Source: Iamia sp038233335
Lineage (GTDB): Bacteria > Actinomycetota > Acidimicrobiia > Acidimicrobiales > Iamiaceae
Assembly: GCA_038233335.1 (NCBI GenBank)
Contig: JBBSME010000001.1
Location: 9,810 to 73,809 of the forward strand
Direction of reading: 5' to 3'
Length of the DNA: 64,000 nt
In this document: in pieces, positions 25,712 to 33,682 of the stretch
Layout of the letters: each line of letters begins with the position of its first letter
How positions within the stretch are numbered: position 1 is the stretch's first letter
Notes under the pieces: generated by a model
What the model was told of the DNA's origin: nothing
What the model saw: the letters and a program-made list of their open reading frames with translations, nothing else
The model's database searches: none
Program-made: the position numbers and the translations under genes

Positions 25712-26434
25712 ATGTCTGGGGACGCTGGGATCGAGAGCGAGGGCATCAACCACCTGGCCCTGGTGTGTCGGGACATGGCCCGCACCGTCGCCTTCTACGA
25801 GGGCGTCCTGGGCATGCCCCTGGTGAAGACGGTCGAGCTGCCCGTCGGCCTGGGCCAGCACTTCTTCTTCGACTGCGGCGGGGGCGACATGCTGGCCTTC
25901 TTCTGGTTCCCCGAGGCCGCCGACCCGGTCGCCGGCATCACCGGCCCCCGGGCTCGGCCCGACACGGGCGAGATGGTCAGCGCGGTGGGGTCCATGAACC
26001 ACGTGGCCTTCAAGGTGTCGCCCGAGCGTCTGGAGGAGTCCCGGGACCGGTTGGTGGCGGCCGGCGTGGAGTGCAGCGAGGTGCTCAACCACGACGACAG
26101 CGAGTGGGGCGTCTCCCCCGTCGAGCACCCGGGGGTGTTCGTGCGGTCGGTCTACTTCTCCGACCCTGACGGCATCCTGCTGGAGCTGGCTGCGTGGACC
26201 CGCACCTTCGGTCCCGACGACGTGGCCCACACCCCGGCCACCGCCGCCGATGCCACTCCCGGGCGCGACGCCGAGCCGGCGGCTGGAGGTCGAGCCGCCA
26301 GGCGAGATCGGGGCCCGAGCGACCCGCCGCCGACGAAGGAGGCGGCAAGAGCGGACCAGCACGGTTCGCTTGCCTCCGAGGCGCCAGCCGAGGAGATTCC
26401 CGAAGCAATGACAGCCACTCCACCAGGGTCCTGA
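25712..26434 (+). CDS. VOC-family (glyoxalase/dioxygenase fold) protein
   Basis: 240 residues. Residues 10-165 form two vicinal-oxygen-chelate modules: GINHLALVCRDMARTVAFYE at the start, MNHVAFKVSPERLEESRDRL in the middle and SVYFSDPDGILLELAAWTR at the end. Metal ligands of the fold (His and Glu in those strands) are present. The last ~65 residues are charged and low in complexity and are encoded mostly by a dispersed repeat (26292-26395), so the natural protein probably ended near residue 175. The ribosome site AGGGAG fits the ATG. The substrate is unknown. Confidence 0.85.
   Translation: MSGDAGIESEGINHLALVCRDMARTVAFYEGVLGMPLVKTVELPVGLGQHFFFDCGGGDMLAFFWFPEAADPVAGITGPRARPDTGEMVSAVGSMNHVAFKVSPERLEESRDRLVAAGVECSEVLNHDDSEWGVSPVEHPGVFVRSVYFSDPDGILLELAAWTRTFGPDDVAHTPATAADATPGRDAEPAAGGRAARRDRGPSDPPPTKEAARADQHGSLASEAPAEEIPEAMTATPPGS
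26292..26395 (+). repeat. Dispersed ~105-bp repeat, copy A
   Basis: This stretch is about 90% identical to 27241-27345 in the same orientation, beginning GAGCCGCCAGGCGAG and ending GCCGAGGAG. It lies inside the 3' part of the VOC gene and encodes its unusual tail. The central CGACGAAGGAGGCGGCAAGA block is the best conserved. No transposase or terminal inverted repeats are evident; partial self-pairing between its middle and right end suggests a short non-autonomous element. Confidence 0.85.
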
Positions 26435-26439
26435 GCCCG

Positions 26440-27087
26440 GTGCCCCGCCTGGATCCCGTCCCCCGCTCGGGCGACAACCCGCCCATCGTCACCTTCATGT
26501 ACGACCTGATCTTCGGCGAGGGTCGAGATCCGGTGGCCGACCCCGGCACCCACACCGAGACCAGCGGCGACTGGTGGACCACCTTCGCCGGCTCTCCCGC
26601 CGTGCTCCAGCACTGCGTCGACGGCTTTGCCCTCTACCAGTCCCCCGAGCGTCGGCTCGACCCCCACCTCCGAGAGCTGGGCCAGACCCGCGTCGGCTGG
26701 GCCCGGGGCAGCCAGTTCGTCTTCTCCCAGCACTGCAAGTCGTGCCGGGACGTGGGAGTTCCGGAGGAGAAGATCGCGGCCATCCCCCACTGGGGCGTGG
26801 CCGACTGCTTCGACGAGCTGGAGCGGGCGGTGCTGGCCTACACCGACGCCCTCGTCCTCGACGGCGGCCGGGTGGCCGACGGGGTGTTCGAGGTGCTGCG
26901 GCGCCACCTCGACGCCGAGCAGATCCTCGAGCTCACCTACATCACCGCCCTCTACGACATGCACGCGGTGATGAGCCGGGCCCTGCGCACCGAGCAGGAC
27001 GACGTGCCCGAGCGCATCACCGAGACCGGCCCCAAGGACACCTCGGCCCTGGATGCCTTGCGCGACCACGGTCGCGGCTCGGAGTAG
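26440..27087 (+). CDS. Carboxymuconolactone decarboxylase-family protein
   Basis: A 215-residue all-helical AhpD-like protein. The redox-type CxxC is in FSQHCKSCRDVGVPEEKI; ERAVLAYTDALVL and LELTYITALYDMHAV follow, as in the decarboxylase/peroxidase-like family. Such proteins act as alkylhydroperoxidases or on protocatechuate-derived lactones. GTG at 26440 was chosen: it lies 6 bases after the VOC stop and starts the conserved PRLDPVPRSGDNPP segment. The two genes likely share an mRNA. The precise reaction is uncertain. Confidence 0.82.
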   Translation: MPRLDPVPRSGDNPPIVTFMYDLIFGEGRDPVADPGTHTETSGDWWTTFAGSPAVLQHCVDGFALYQSPERRLDPHLRELGQTRVGWARGSQFVFSQHCKSCRDVGVPEEKIAAIPHWGVADCFDELERAVLAYTDALVLDGGRVADGVFEVLRRHLDAEQILELTYITALYDMHAVMSRALRTEQDDVPERITETGPKDTSALDALRDHGRGSE

Positions 27088-27168
27088 CGCCTACCCGCTG
27101 ACACAGGCGCAGGGTACGCTCGGTGTCGACGCTTCCCCCGTCTCGCTCGCAGACCCGAGGGATGCACC

Positions 27169-27609
27169 GTGATCCTGACCCAGAAGCAGAGAAGCTCGAT
27201 CTATGAGGGGCTCGCCCCCGTGATCGGCGATCAAGAGGGTGAGCCGCCAGGCGAGCCCGGGACCCGAGCGGCCCGCCGCTGACGAAGGAGGCGGCAAGAG
27301 CGGACCAGCACAGCATCGTTGCCCTCCGAGGCGTCAGCCGAGGAGAACGCGCAGGACCTGACCCATCCGATCAGACATGAGGAGGCCGAGGCCGTGCTCT
27401 CCCAGTTCCCCAGCACCGCCGGTGAGGAGCCCGTCACCCGCGACGCGCTCCGGGCCGAGATGGCCGAGTTCCGGGCGGAGCTCCACATCGAGCTCGGGCG
27501 GATGCACGACCAGATGCGGCAGATGGCGATGTGGATGGTGGGCGCCACCATCGCCGGGCTCATCGGCGGAATGGGTGTGGCCGCCGGCATCGGCTCCGCC
27601 CTCGGCTAG
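27169..27609 (+). pseudogene. Small membrane coiled-coil protein split by a repeat
   Basis: The frame from GTG 27169 reads ILTQKQRSSIYEGLAPVIG and DQE, meets a stop at 27280 inside repeat copy B, and resumes in the same frame near 27379 with EEAEAVLSQFPS, EEPVTRDALRAEMAEFRAEL and a final membrane segment (MVGATIAGLIGGMGVAAGI). Joined, this gives the pattern LTxxQRxxIYxGLxPVxGxEE...FPxxxxEEPVTKxxLRAE of a small actinobacterial family, as I remember it. About 141 bases thus appear inserted. A shorter protein from TTG 27319 could still be made. Confidence 0.55.
27241..27345 (+). repeat. Dispersed ~105-bp repeat, copy B
   Basis: Second copy of the element at 26292-26395, same orientation, about 850 bases away. 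It brings an in-frame stop into the small gene around it. Left of it stands GATCAAGAG, right of it GATCAGACATGAG, a possible but weak target-site duplication. Confidence 0.85.
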
Positions 27610-27616
27610 CCCACGG

Positions 27617-28192
27617 TCAGCCCTCGAGGACGGCCAGCAGGTCGCTTCGGCGGCGGCGCAGCCAGGCCCGATCCGGCTCCACGCCCATCTCGGTGAGCAG
27701 CTGGGCCTCCACCGCGGTGGCGATCACCCGGGCCCCCGCTTCGACCAGGCGTCGTCGCGACCGCTCCCGGGCCGCCGGGTCGGCGCCGGGGCCGGCCAGC
27801 GCGGCGGCGGCACCGTCGAGGCGCGGCCCGATGGTCTCAGCCAGGGGCCCGGTGGCGGCCGATCCCAGGCGGCTGACCTCCCTGAGCAGCACCAGCAGGT
27901 CCGGGCGGCGAGCACCGAGGCGCAGCACCTCGTCGACCACGGCGCCGGTGGCGGAGCGGCCGGGGCGGCGGGCCGCGACAGCGCGGTCCAGGGCCTCCCC
28001 CAGCTCCCCCACCGCTTCCTCCACGACCCCGGTGACCAGGGCATCCTTGGAACCGAACCAGTAGAGGATGGTCTGCTTGCGGACCCCGACGGCCTCGGCC
28101 ACGTCGTCCAGCGATGTCGCCTCCACCCCCCGGCGGGCGAAGCCAGCCAGGGCGGCGGCGAGGATGCGCTCGCGGGTGTCGGACCGAGCCAC
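27617..28192 (-). CDS. TetR-family transcriptional regulator
   Basis: A 191-residue TetR regulator. The N-terminal helix-turn-helix reads DTRERILAAALAGFARRG, then TSLDDVAEAVGVRKQTILYW and FGSKDALVTGVV. The rest is a helical ligand-binding part of no recognisable subtype. It diverges from the acyl-reductase operon with 49 bases between the starts, and a palindrome in that gap is its likely operator. It probably represses both itself and the operon, with an acyl-CoA or fatty aldehyde as a plausible effector (inference from the operon). Confidence 0.9.
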   Translation of the reverse strand: MARSDTRERILAAALAGFARRGVEATSLDDVAEAVGVRKQTILYWFGSKDALVTGVVEEAVGELGEALDRAVAARRPGRSATGAVVDEVLRLGARRPDLLVLLREVSRLGSAATGPLAETIGPRLDGAAAALAGPGADPAARERSRRRLVEAGARVIATAVEAQLLTEMGVEPDRAWLRRRRSDLLAVLEG

Positions 28193-28202
28193 GGGACGTT
28201 TG

Positions 28203-28218
28203 TCTACCAGGTGGTAGA
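28203..28218. promoter_or_regulatory. Palindromic TetR operator candidate
   Basis: TCTACCA-GG-TGGTAGA is a perfect 7+7 inverted repeat 10 bases before the TetR start and 23 bases before the start of the acyl-reductase fusion. Size and position fit a TetR dimer site covering both promoters. Confidence 0.75.
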
Positions 28219-28241
28219 GAGATGCGCTACGGTCCCCGCCG

Positions 28242-30677
28242 ATGGCCGCTGATCACGCCGCGCCCCCCACCTCGCCGGTGGCCGAGGCCCTCGACGGCCG
28301 CCGCCTGTTCGTCACCGGCACCACCGGGTTCCTGGGCACCGCCCTGGTCGAACGGCTGCTGCGGGGCGCCCCGGGCTGCGAGCTGGTCCTGCTCGTCCGG
28401 CCCGGCCGCAAGCGCACCGTCGAGCAGCGGGCCCAGCGGGAGATCTTCCGCAACGACTGCTTCGACCGCCTCCGCGACGAGCTGGGGGGCAAGGAGGCCT
28501 TCGACGAGCTGGTGGCCCGCCGGGTCAGCGTCGTGGCCGGCGACGTCGGCACCGACGGCCTCGGGCTCGACGGCGCCGGCCGGGAGGCTCTGGTCGCCTG
28601 CGACACCGTCATCCACTCGGCGGCCTCCGTGTCGTTCGACTCGCCCCTCGACCTGGCCGTCGAGGTCAACCTCCTCGGGCCCAGCCGCATCGCCCTCACC
28701 CTCGCCGACCTGGGCGTCACCCCCCACCTGGTCGCGGTGTCCACCTGCTACGTGGCCGGCAACCGCCGCGGCGCGGCTCCCGAGATCCGGGTCGACGACA
28801 GCCCCTTCTGGATCGACATCGACCACCGGCGCGAGGTGGAGGCGGCCCGCCGGGTCCGGGCCGACGCCGAGGCCGCCAGCCGCAGCCCCGAGAACCTGGA
28901 GCGGTTCCGCGCTGAGGCGATCGACGAGCTCGGTGCCGCCGGCACCCCCCTGCTGGCCGAGAAGACCGAGTCCCGCCGCACCGCCTGGGTGAAGGAGCAG
29001 CTGGTCGACGCGGGCCGGGCCCGGGCCGCCTCGCTGGGCTGGCCCGACGCCTACGCCATGACCAAGGCGCTGGGCGAGAAGGCCCTGGGCGAGAACCGGG
29101 GCCAGGTCCCGGTGTCGATCGTCCGCCCCGCCATCATCGAGTCGGCCTGGTCCGAGCCGGTGCCGGGCTGGATCCGCGGCTTCCGCATGGCCGAGCCGGT
29201 CATCATCTCCTACGCCCGGGGCCTGCTGAGCCAGTTCCCCGGCGTGCCCGAGGGCACCGTCGACGTGATCCCCGTCGACCTGGTGGTGGGTGCCATCTGT
29301 GCGGTCGCGGCCCGGGGGCCGGCCCACGAGGACGGCAGCCCGGACGTCACCCAGGTCGCCTCGGGCTCGTCCAACCCCCTCGAGTTCCAGCGCATGGTCG
29401 ACCTGATCAGCGCCTGGTTCACCGAGCGCCCCCTCTACGACCGCGACGGGCAGCCCATCAGCGTCCCGGAGTTCAAGTTCCCGGGTCGGGGCCAGGTGGA
29501 GGGCGAGCTGCGGCGGGCCAAGCGCCTGCTCACCACGGCCGACAAGGTGCTCTCGGCCCTGCCCCTTCGGGGCAAGCAGGCCACCTGGGCCACCGACCTC
29601 GAGGAGCAGCGGGAGCTGGTCGACCGGGCCGAGGCCTACGTCACCCTCTACGGCGCCTACACGGAGTGCGAGGCCATCTACGGGGTCGACAACCTGCTGG
29701 CCCTCCACGCCGACCTGTCCTCCGACGACCAGCGTGACTTCGGCTGCGACCCCCGCATCGTCGACTGGGAGCACTACGTCCGCGAGATCCACCTGCCGTC
29801 GGTGGTCAAGCACGCCCGGGTCCGCACCGACGGCAAGAGCGGCGGCAGCGAGGCCCGCAGCACCCGTCTGCGCCGCCAGGTGCTCTCCGACACCCGGCAG
29901 ATGGCGGCGTTCGACCTGGAGAACACCCTGATCGCGTCGAACGTGGTGACGTCGTTCGCGTGGCTGGCCAGCCGTCGCCTCGAACCGGCCGACCGACGGA
30001 CGCTCACCGCCCGCCTGTTGGCCGAGGCCCCGTCCCTCCTCCGCCTCGACGCCCGCGACCGCAGCGACTTCCTCCGGCACTTCTACCGCCGCTACGAGGG
30101 GGCCCCGGTCGACGAGCTGTTCGCCGACTCGGGCGAGATGCTCTCCGAGCTGATCCTGATCAAGTCCTTCCCGGCCGGACTGCGCCGGGTGCGCGAGCAC
30201 CGCGCTCTCGGCCACCGCACCGTGCTCATCACCGGCGCCCTCGACTTCGTCGTCGAGCCCCTCCGGCCGCTGTTCGACGACATCGTCTGCACCCACATGA
30301 CCGTCGCCCCCGACGGCACCTACACCGGCCAGATGACCGAGGTCCCCCCCACCGGCGAGAGCCGGGCCCAGGCCCTCTACGACTACGCCGACGCCCACGA
30401 CATCGACGTGGACGAGGCCGTGGCCTACGCCGACTCCACCAGCGACCTTCCGCTCCTCGAGGCCGTCGGGTTCCCGGTCGCGGTGAACCCCGAGGCCCGC
30501 CTGGCGTCGCTGGCCCGCAAGCGCGGCTGGCTGGTGGAGACCTGGGACAAGGCGCCGGGCTACGCCCCACCCCGCCTGCCGCTGTCCCGCCCCCCGGGCC
30601 CGCGCCGCGAGCGCCTCCGGGTCCCCGGCTACCAGCGCCCCAAGAAGCCCCACCGCCGTCGACGGGTCGGCCCGTGA
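28242..30677 (+). CDS. Fatty acyl-CoA reductase fused to HAD-IB hydrolase domain
   Basis: An 811-residue two-domain protein. Residues about 20-450 are a Male-sterility/NAD_binding_4 reductase with RLFVTGTTGFLGTALVERLL (NADP loop, TGTTGFLG 25-32) and catalytic Y271/K275 in DAYAMTKALGE. Such domains reduce acyl-CoA to aldehyde or alcohol. From about residue 553 comes a HAD-IB domain: FDLENTLIAS (nucleophile D558), ELILIKSFPAGLRRV and AYADSTSDLPLL. The usual second Asp of DxD is Glu560 here; I recall the same DLENT motif in mycobacterial homologues, so it may be a family trait. Its stop overlaps the dehydrogenase start (GTGA). The fused HAD domain may release phosphate from a linked lipid. Confidence 0.85.
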   Translation: MAADHAAPPTSPVAEALDGRRLFVTGTTGFLGTALVERLLRGAPGCELVLLVRPGRKRTVEQRAQREIFRNDCFDRLRDELGGKEAFDELVARRVSVVAGDVGTDGLGLDGAGREALVACDTVIHSAASVSFDSPLDLAVEVNLLGPSRIALTLADLGVTPHLVAVSTCYVAGNRRGAAPEIRVDDSPFWIDIDHRREVEAARRVRADAEAASRSPENLERFRAEAIDELGAAGTPLLAEKTESRRTAWVKEQLVDAGRARAASLGWPDAYAMTKALGEKALGENRGQVPVSIVRPAIIESAWSEPVPGWIRGFRMAEPVIISYARGLLSQFPGVPEGTVDVIPVDLVVGAICAVAARGPAHEDGSPDVTQVASGSSNPLEFQRMVDLISAWFTERPLYDRDGQPISVPEFKFPGRGQVEGELRRAKRLLTTADKVLSALPLRGKQATWATDLEEQRELVDRAEAYVTLYGAYTECEAIYGVDNLLALHADLSSDDQRDFGCDPRIVDWEHYVREIHLPSVVKHARVRTDGKSGGSEARSTRLRRQVLSDTRQMAAFDLENTLIASNVVTSFAWLASRRLEPADRRTLTARLLAEAPSLLRLDARDRSDFLRHFYRRYEGAPVDELFADSGEMLSELILIKSFPAGLRRVREHRALGHRTVLITGALDFVVEPLRPLFDDIVCTHMTVAPDGTYTGQMTEVPPTGESRAQALYDYADAHDIDVDEAVAYADSTSDLPLLEAVGFPVAVNPEARLASLARKRGWLVETWDKAPGYAPPRLPLSRPPGPRRERLRVPGYQRPKKPHRRRRVGP

Positions 30678-31891
30678 GTCGGGCGCTGGTGTTGGCGCGG
30701 AAGCCGGGGAAGCTGGCCGCCGCCGCGGTGGCCGGTCGGCTCCAGCCCGGCCGGGGAGCCGCGGTCGGGCCTCTGTCGCTGGGCGACGTCGACCCGCCCG
30801 AGCCGCCCACCGACCAGTGGGTCCGGCTCCGGCCCCGGCTGGCCGGGATCTGCGGCAGCGACCTGGCCACCATCGACGGTCGAGCCAGCCGCTACTTCGA
30901 GCCCATCACCAGCTTCCCGTTCACGCCCGGACACGAGGTGGTAGGCGAGACCGACGACGGGGCCCGGGTCGTGCTGGTCCCCGTGCTCCACTGCGCCATC
31001 CGCGGCATAGACCCGCCCTGCCCGTCCTGCGCCGACGGGCGCACCCACCACTGCGAGCGCATCGCCTTCGGCCACCTCGACCCGGCCCTCCAGAGCGGGT
31101 TCTGCCGCCAGACCGGAGGGGGCTGGTCGACCGAGATGGTGGCCCACCCCGACCAGCTGGTCCCGGTTCCCGACGACGTGACCGACGAGGCCGCGGTCCT
31201 GGTCGAGCCCACCGCCTGCGCAGTGCACGCGGCCCGGACCGTCCGGGCTGGCGCCGCCGGCGAGACGGGCACGGTCGCCCTCATCGGGGCCGGCACCCTC
31301 GGGCTCACCACCCTCGCCGCCCTGTGCCACCTCGACGCCGAGGGCGGAGCCGACGGCGCCGCCGATCGGACGATCCTCGTCACGGCCAAGCACCCCGAGC
31401 AGCGCCGCCTGGCCGAGTCGCTGGGCGCCACCCGCGCCGTGAGCCCGGGCGAGCTGGCCCGGGCCGTGCGCTCGCTCACCGCCTCCCTGGTGGTGGCCTC
31501 CGACGACGCCGCCGCCTCGGCCGCCCAGGGCCAGCTGACCGGCGGCGTGCCCACGGTCGTCGACTGCGTGGGGTCCGAGACGTCGCTGGCCCAGGCCCTG
31601 AGGGTGGTCGGGCCCGGGGGCGACGTGCTCGTGGTCGGCATGCCCGGCACCACGACCCTCGACCTCACCCCCCTCTGGCACCGGGAGACCTCGCTGCGGG
31701 GCTGCTACGCCTACACCCGCGACGACTTCGCCACCGCGTTCGACGTGGTGGCCGGAGCCGACCTGGCCCGCCTGCTCACGGCCACCTACCCCCTCGATCG
31801 CCACCGCGAGGCCATCGCCCACGCGGCCGCGGCCGGCCGCCGCGGCGCGGTGAAGGTCGCCTTCGACCTGCGCGACGAGAAGCGCCGATGA
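30674..31891 (+). CDS. Zinc-dependent alcohol dehydrogenase (MDR family)
   Basis: A 405-residue medium-chain dehydrogenase. Catalytic zinc ligands include C60 (GICGSDLATI) and H87 (FTPGHEVVGE); the structural zinc cysteines are in DPPCPSCADGRTHHC. The Rossmann loop is IGAGTLGLTTLAAL. It is encoded directly after the acyl reductase (GTGA overlap) and could oxidise or reduce the aldehyde or alcohol produced there. An ATGA overlap joins its end to a 20-codon micro-ORF. Confidence 0.88.
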   Translation: MSRALVLARKPGKLAAAAVAGRLQPGRGAAVGPLSLGDVDPPEPPTDQWVRLRPRLAGICGSDLATIDGRASRYFEPITSFPFTPGHEVVGETDDGARVVLVPVLHCAIRGIDPPCPSCADGRTHHCERIAFGHLDPALQSGFCRQTGGGWSTEMVAHPDQLVPVPDDVTDEAAVLVEPTACAVHAARTVRAGAAGETGTVALIGAGTLGLTTLAALCHLDAEGGADGAADRTILVTAKHPEQRRLAESLGATRAVSPGELARAVRSLTASLVVASDDAAASAAQGQLTGGVPTVVDCVGSETSLAQALRVVGPGGDVLVVGMPGTTTLDLTPLWHRETSLRGCYAYTRDDFATAFDVVAGADLARLLTATYPLDRHREAIAHAAAAGRRGAVKVAFDLRDEKRR

Positions 31892-31950
31892 CCACGCACC
31901 TCTCCCCCCACCCGACCTCTTCCCCCTCCCCCCACCCGGAGAGCTGCTGA
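31888..31950 (+). CDS. 20-codon linking micro-ORF
   Basis: The ATG overlaps the dehydrogenase stop (ATGA) and its own TGA shares a base with the ATG of the LarA-like gene (TGATG). The peptide is Pro/Ser/His-rich (MTTHLSPHPTSSPSPHPESC). Without it the two large genes would be 58 bases apart and uncoupled. It may serve only to carry ribosomes across; no function of the peptide itself is suggested. Confidence 0.5.
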   Translation: MTTHLSPHPTSSPSPHPESC

Positions 31951-33542
31951 TGCCCCGCCCCGGACTCGTGTTGGACGTCGACCGCTCGACGCCCCCGATG
32001 CTGTTCCACCACGGCGAGTCGTTCCGCCTGGAGAAGCTGCCCGCCGGTCGGAGCCGGGTCGTGTACCCGGCCGAGCCCCTCCCTGCGTTGGAGGACGTGG
32101 ATGCCGCCATCGCCGATGCCCTCGACCACCCGCTCGACAGCGACCCGCTGGCCGCCCGCCTCACGTCCGGCATGAAGCTGGTGATCGCCTTCGACGACGT
32201 GTCGCTGCCGCTGCCCAAGATGCGCCGCCCCGACATCCGCCAGCGGGTGATCGAGGCCGTGCTCGACCGGGCCGCAGCCGCCGGCGTGGACGACGTCCGG
32301 ATCATCGCCGCCCTGGCCCTGCACCGGCGCATGACCGAGGATGAGCTGCGCCACGCCGTCGGCGACCGCGTCTACGACACCTTTGCCCCCGAGGGTCGGC
32401 TCTACAACCACGACGCCGAGGACCCCGACGACCTGGCCTACCTGGGCGAGACGCCCCAGGGTGAGGAGGTCGAGATCAACCAGGCCGCGGCCGAGTCGGA
32501 CCTGCTCGTCTACGTCAACATCAACATCGTCTCCATGGACGGCGGCCACAAGAGCACCGCCACCGGCCTGGCCAGCTACCGGTCGATCCGCCACCACCAC
32601 AACCCGGCGACCATGGAGCACTCCCGGTCGTTCATGGACCGCCACGCCTCGGAGCTGCACCACGCCAACTGGCGCATGGGCGAGGTGATCCGCAAGGCCG
32701 GCGTGAACATCTTCCAGATCGAGACCACCCTCAACAACGACACCTTCGGCGACAAGGGCCCCCTGTCGGTCCTGCAGAAGCGGGAGTGGGAGTGGTCGAC
32801 CCGGGACCGGGTCACGTTCATGGGCATGCAGGCCGGGCTGAAGCGGATGAGCGCCAACAGCCGGCGACGTGCCTTCCAGAGCTGGGAGGCGCCCTACGGG
32901 GTCACCTCGATCACCGCCGGCGCCGTCGAGCCGGTGCACGAGCGCACCCTGGAGCACTGCTTCGCCCAGCACCTGGTGCCGGTCGAGGGCCAGACGGACA
33001 TCCTCACCATGGGGCTGCCCTACATCTGCCCCTACAACGTCGACTCGATCATGAACCCGATCCTGGTCATGTGCCTGGGCCTCGGCTACTTCTTCAACAT
33101 GTACCGGGGGCGGCCCCTGGTGCGCGAGGGCGGCGTGCTCATCATGAGCCACCCCACGCCGTGGGACTTCCACCCCGTGCACCACCCCAGCTACATCGAC
33201 TTCTTCGAGGAGGTGCTGGCCGACACCACCGACGCGAAGGTGATCGCCGAGAAGTACGAGACCCGCTACGCCGAGGACGAGTGGTACCGCCACCTCTACC
33301 GGACGAGCAACGCCTACCACGGCGTCCACCCCTTCTACATGTGGTACTGGGGCGCCCACGCCCTCCAGCACCTCGGCTCGGTGATCATCGTGGGCGGCGA
33401 CGTGAGGGCGGTCCGCCGGTTGGGCTTCCGACCCGCCTCCACCCTCCAGGACGCGCTGGAGATGGCCACCGACACCGTGGGCCCCCAGCCCACCGTGACG
33501 CACCTGCACAACCCGCCCATCGTCATGGCCGACGTCACGTGA
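31950..33542 (+). CDS. LarA-family (nickel lactate racemase-like) protein
   Basis: A 530-residue protein of the LarA/DUF2088 family. The N-terminal lobe shows LVIAFDDVSLPLPKM and ALHRRMTEDEL (H125, matching the catalytic His of LarA); then DGGHKSTATGLASY with K201, the residue that anchors the nickel-pincer cofactor, and RHHHN (215-217) where LarA has its nickel His. The second catalytic His of LarA (H174) seems replaced in NIVSMDGG. The protein is longer than LarA (~425). It is probably a racemase or epimerase of a 2-hydroxy acid or a related substrate in the acyl-reductase operon. No larB, larC or larE for cofactor synthesis is in this window. Confidence 0.75.
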   Translation: MPRPGLVLDVDRSTPPMLFHHGESFRLEKLPAGRSRVVYPAEPLPALEDVDAAIADALDHPLDSDPLAARLTSGMKLVIAFDDVSLPLPKMRRPDIRQRVIEAVLDRAAAAGVDDVRIIAALALHRRMTEDELRHAVGDRVYDTFAPEGRLYNHDAEDPDDLAYLGETPQGEEVEINQAAAESDLLVYVNINIVSMDGGHKSTATGLASYRSIRHHHNPATMEHSRSFMDRHASELHHANWRMGEVIRKAGVNIFQIETTLNNDTFGDKGPLSVLQKREWEWSTRDRVTFMGMQAGLKRMSANSRRRAFQSWEAPYGVTSITAGAVEPVHERTLEHCFAQHLVPVEGQTDILTMGLPYICPYNVDSIMNPILVMCLGLGYFFNMYRGRPLVREGGVLIMSHPTPWDFHPVHHPSYIDFFEEVLADTTDAKVIAEKYETRYAEDEWYRHLYRTSNAYHGVHPFYMWYWGAHALQHLGSVIIVGGDVRAVRRLGFRPASTLQDALEMATDTVGPQPTVTHLHNPPIVMADVT

Positions 33543-33605
33543 GCGAGCGCAGCGAGTGAACCAGACAGCACAGCTCTCTCCCCGGCGCCGGCGAAGCCGG
33601 TGCCG

Positions 33606-33671
33606 CTCATTGGTGCCCGGCGATGAGCAGTGCGCTCGGGCCGTCCCACGGCGTCATGGTGCACCAATGAG
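33606..33671. terminator. Intergenic hairpin with 11-bp perfect arms
   Basis: CTCATTGGTGC (33606-33616) and GCACCAATGAG (33661-33671) are exact complements around a 44-base loop. The structure lies 64 bases after the LarA-like stop and 12 bases before the acyltransferase start. A second small hairpin, CCGGCGCCGG-type, stands in front of it. It could attenuate transcription between the two genes. Confidence 0.65.
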
Positions 33672-33682
33672 GGCACGGAAGG

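Noticed and set aside
28227..30653. An 808-codon minus-strand open frame opposite the acyl-reductase fusion
   Set aside because: Low-complexity composition and no motif; the plus strand encodes clear reductase and HAD motifs.
33540..33600. GAGCGAGCGCAGCGAGTGAA-like sequence after the LarA-like gene
   Set aside because: Similar short purine/GC motifs occur often in actinobacterial gaps; only one clear copy is in this window, so no repeat can be claimed.
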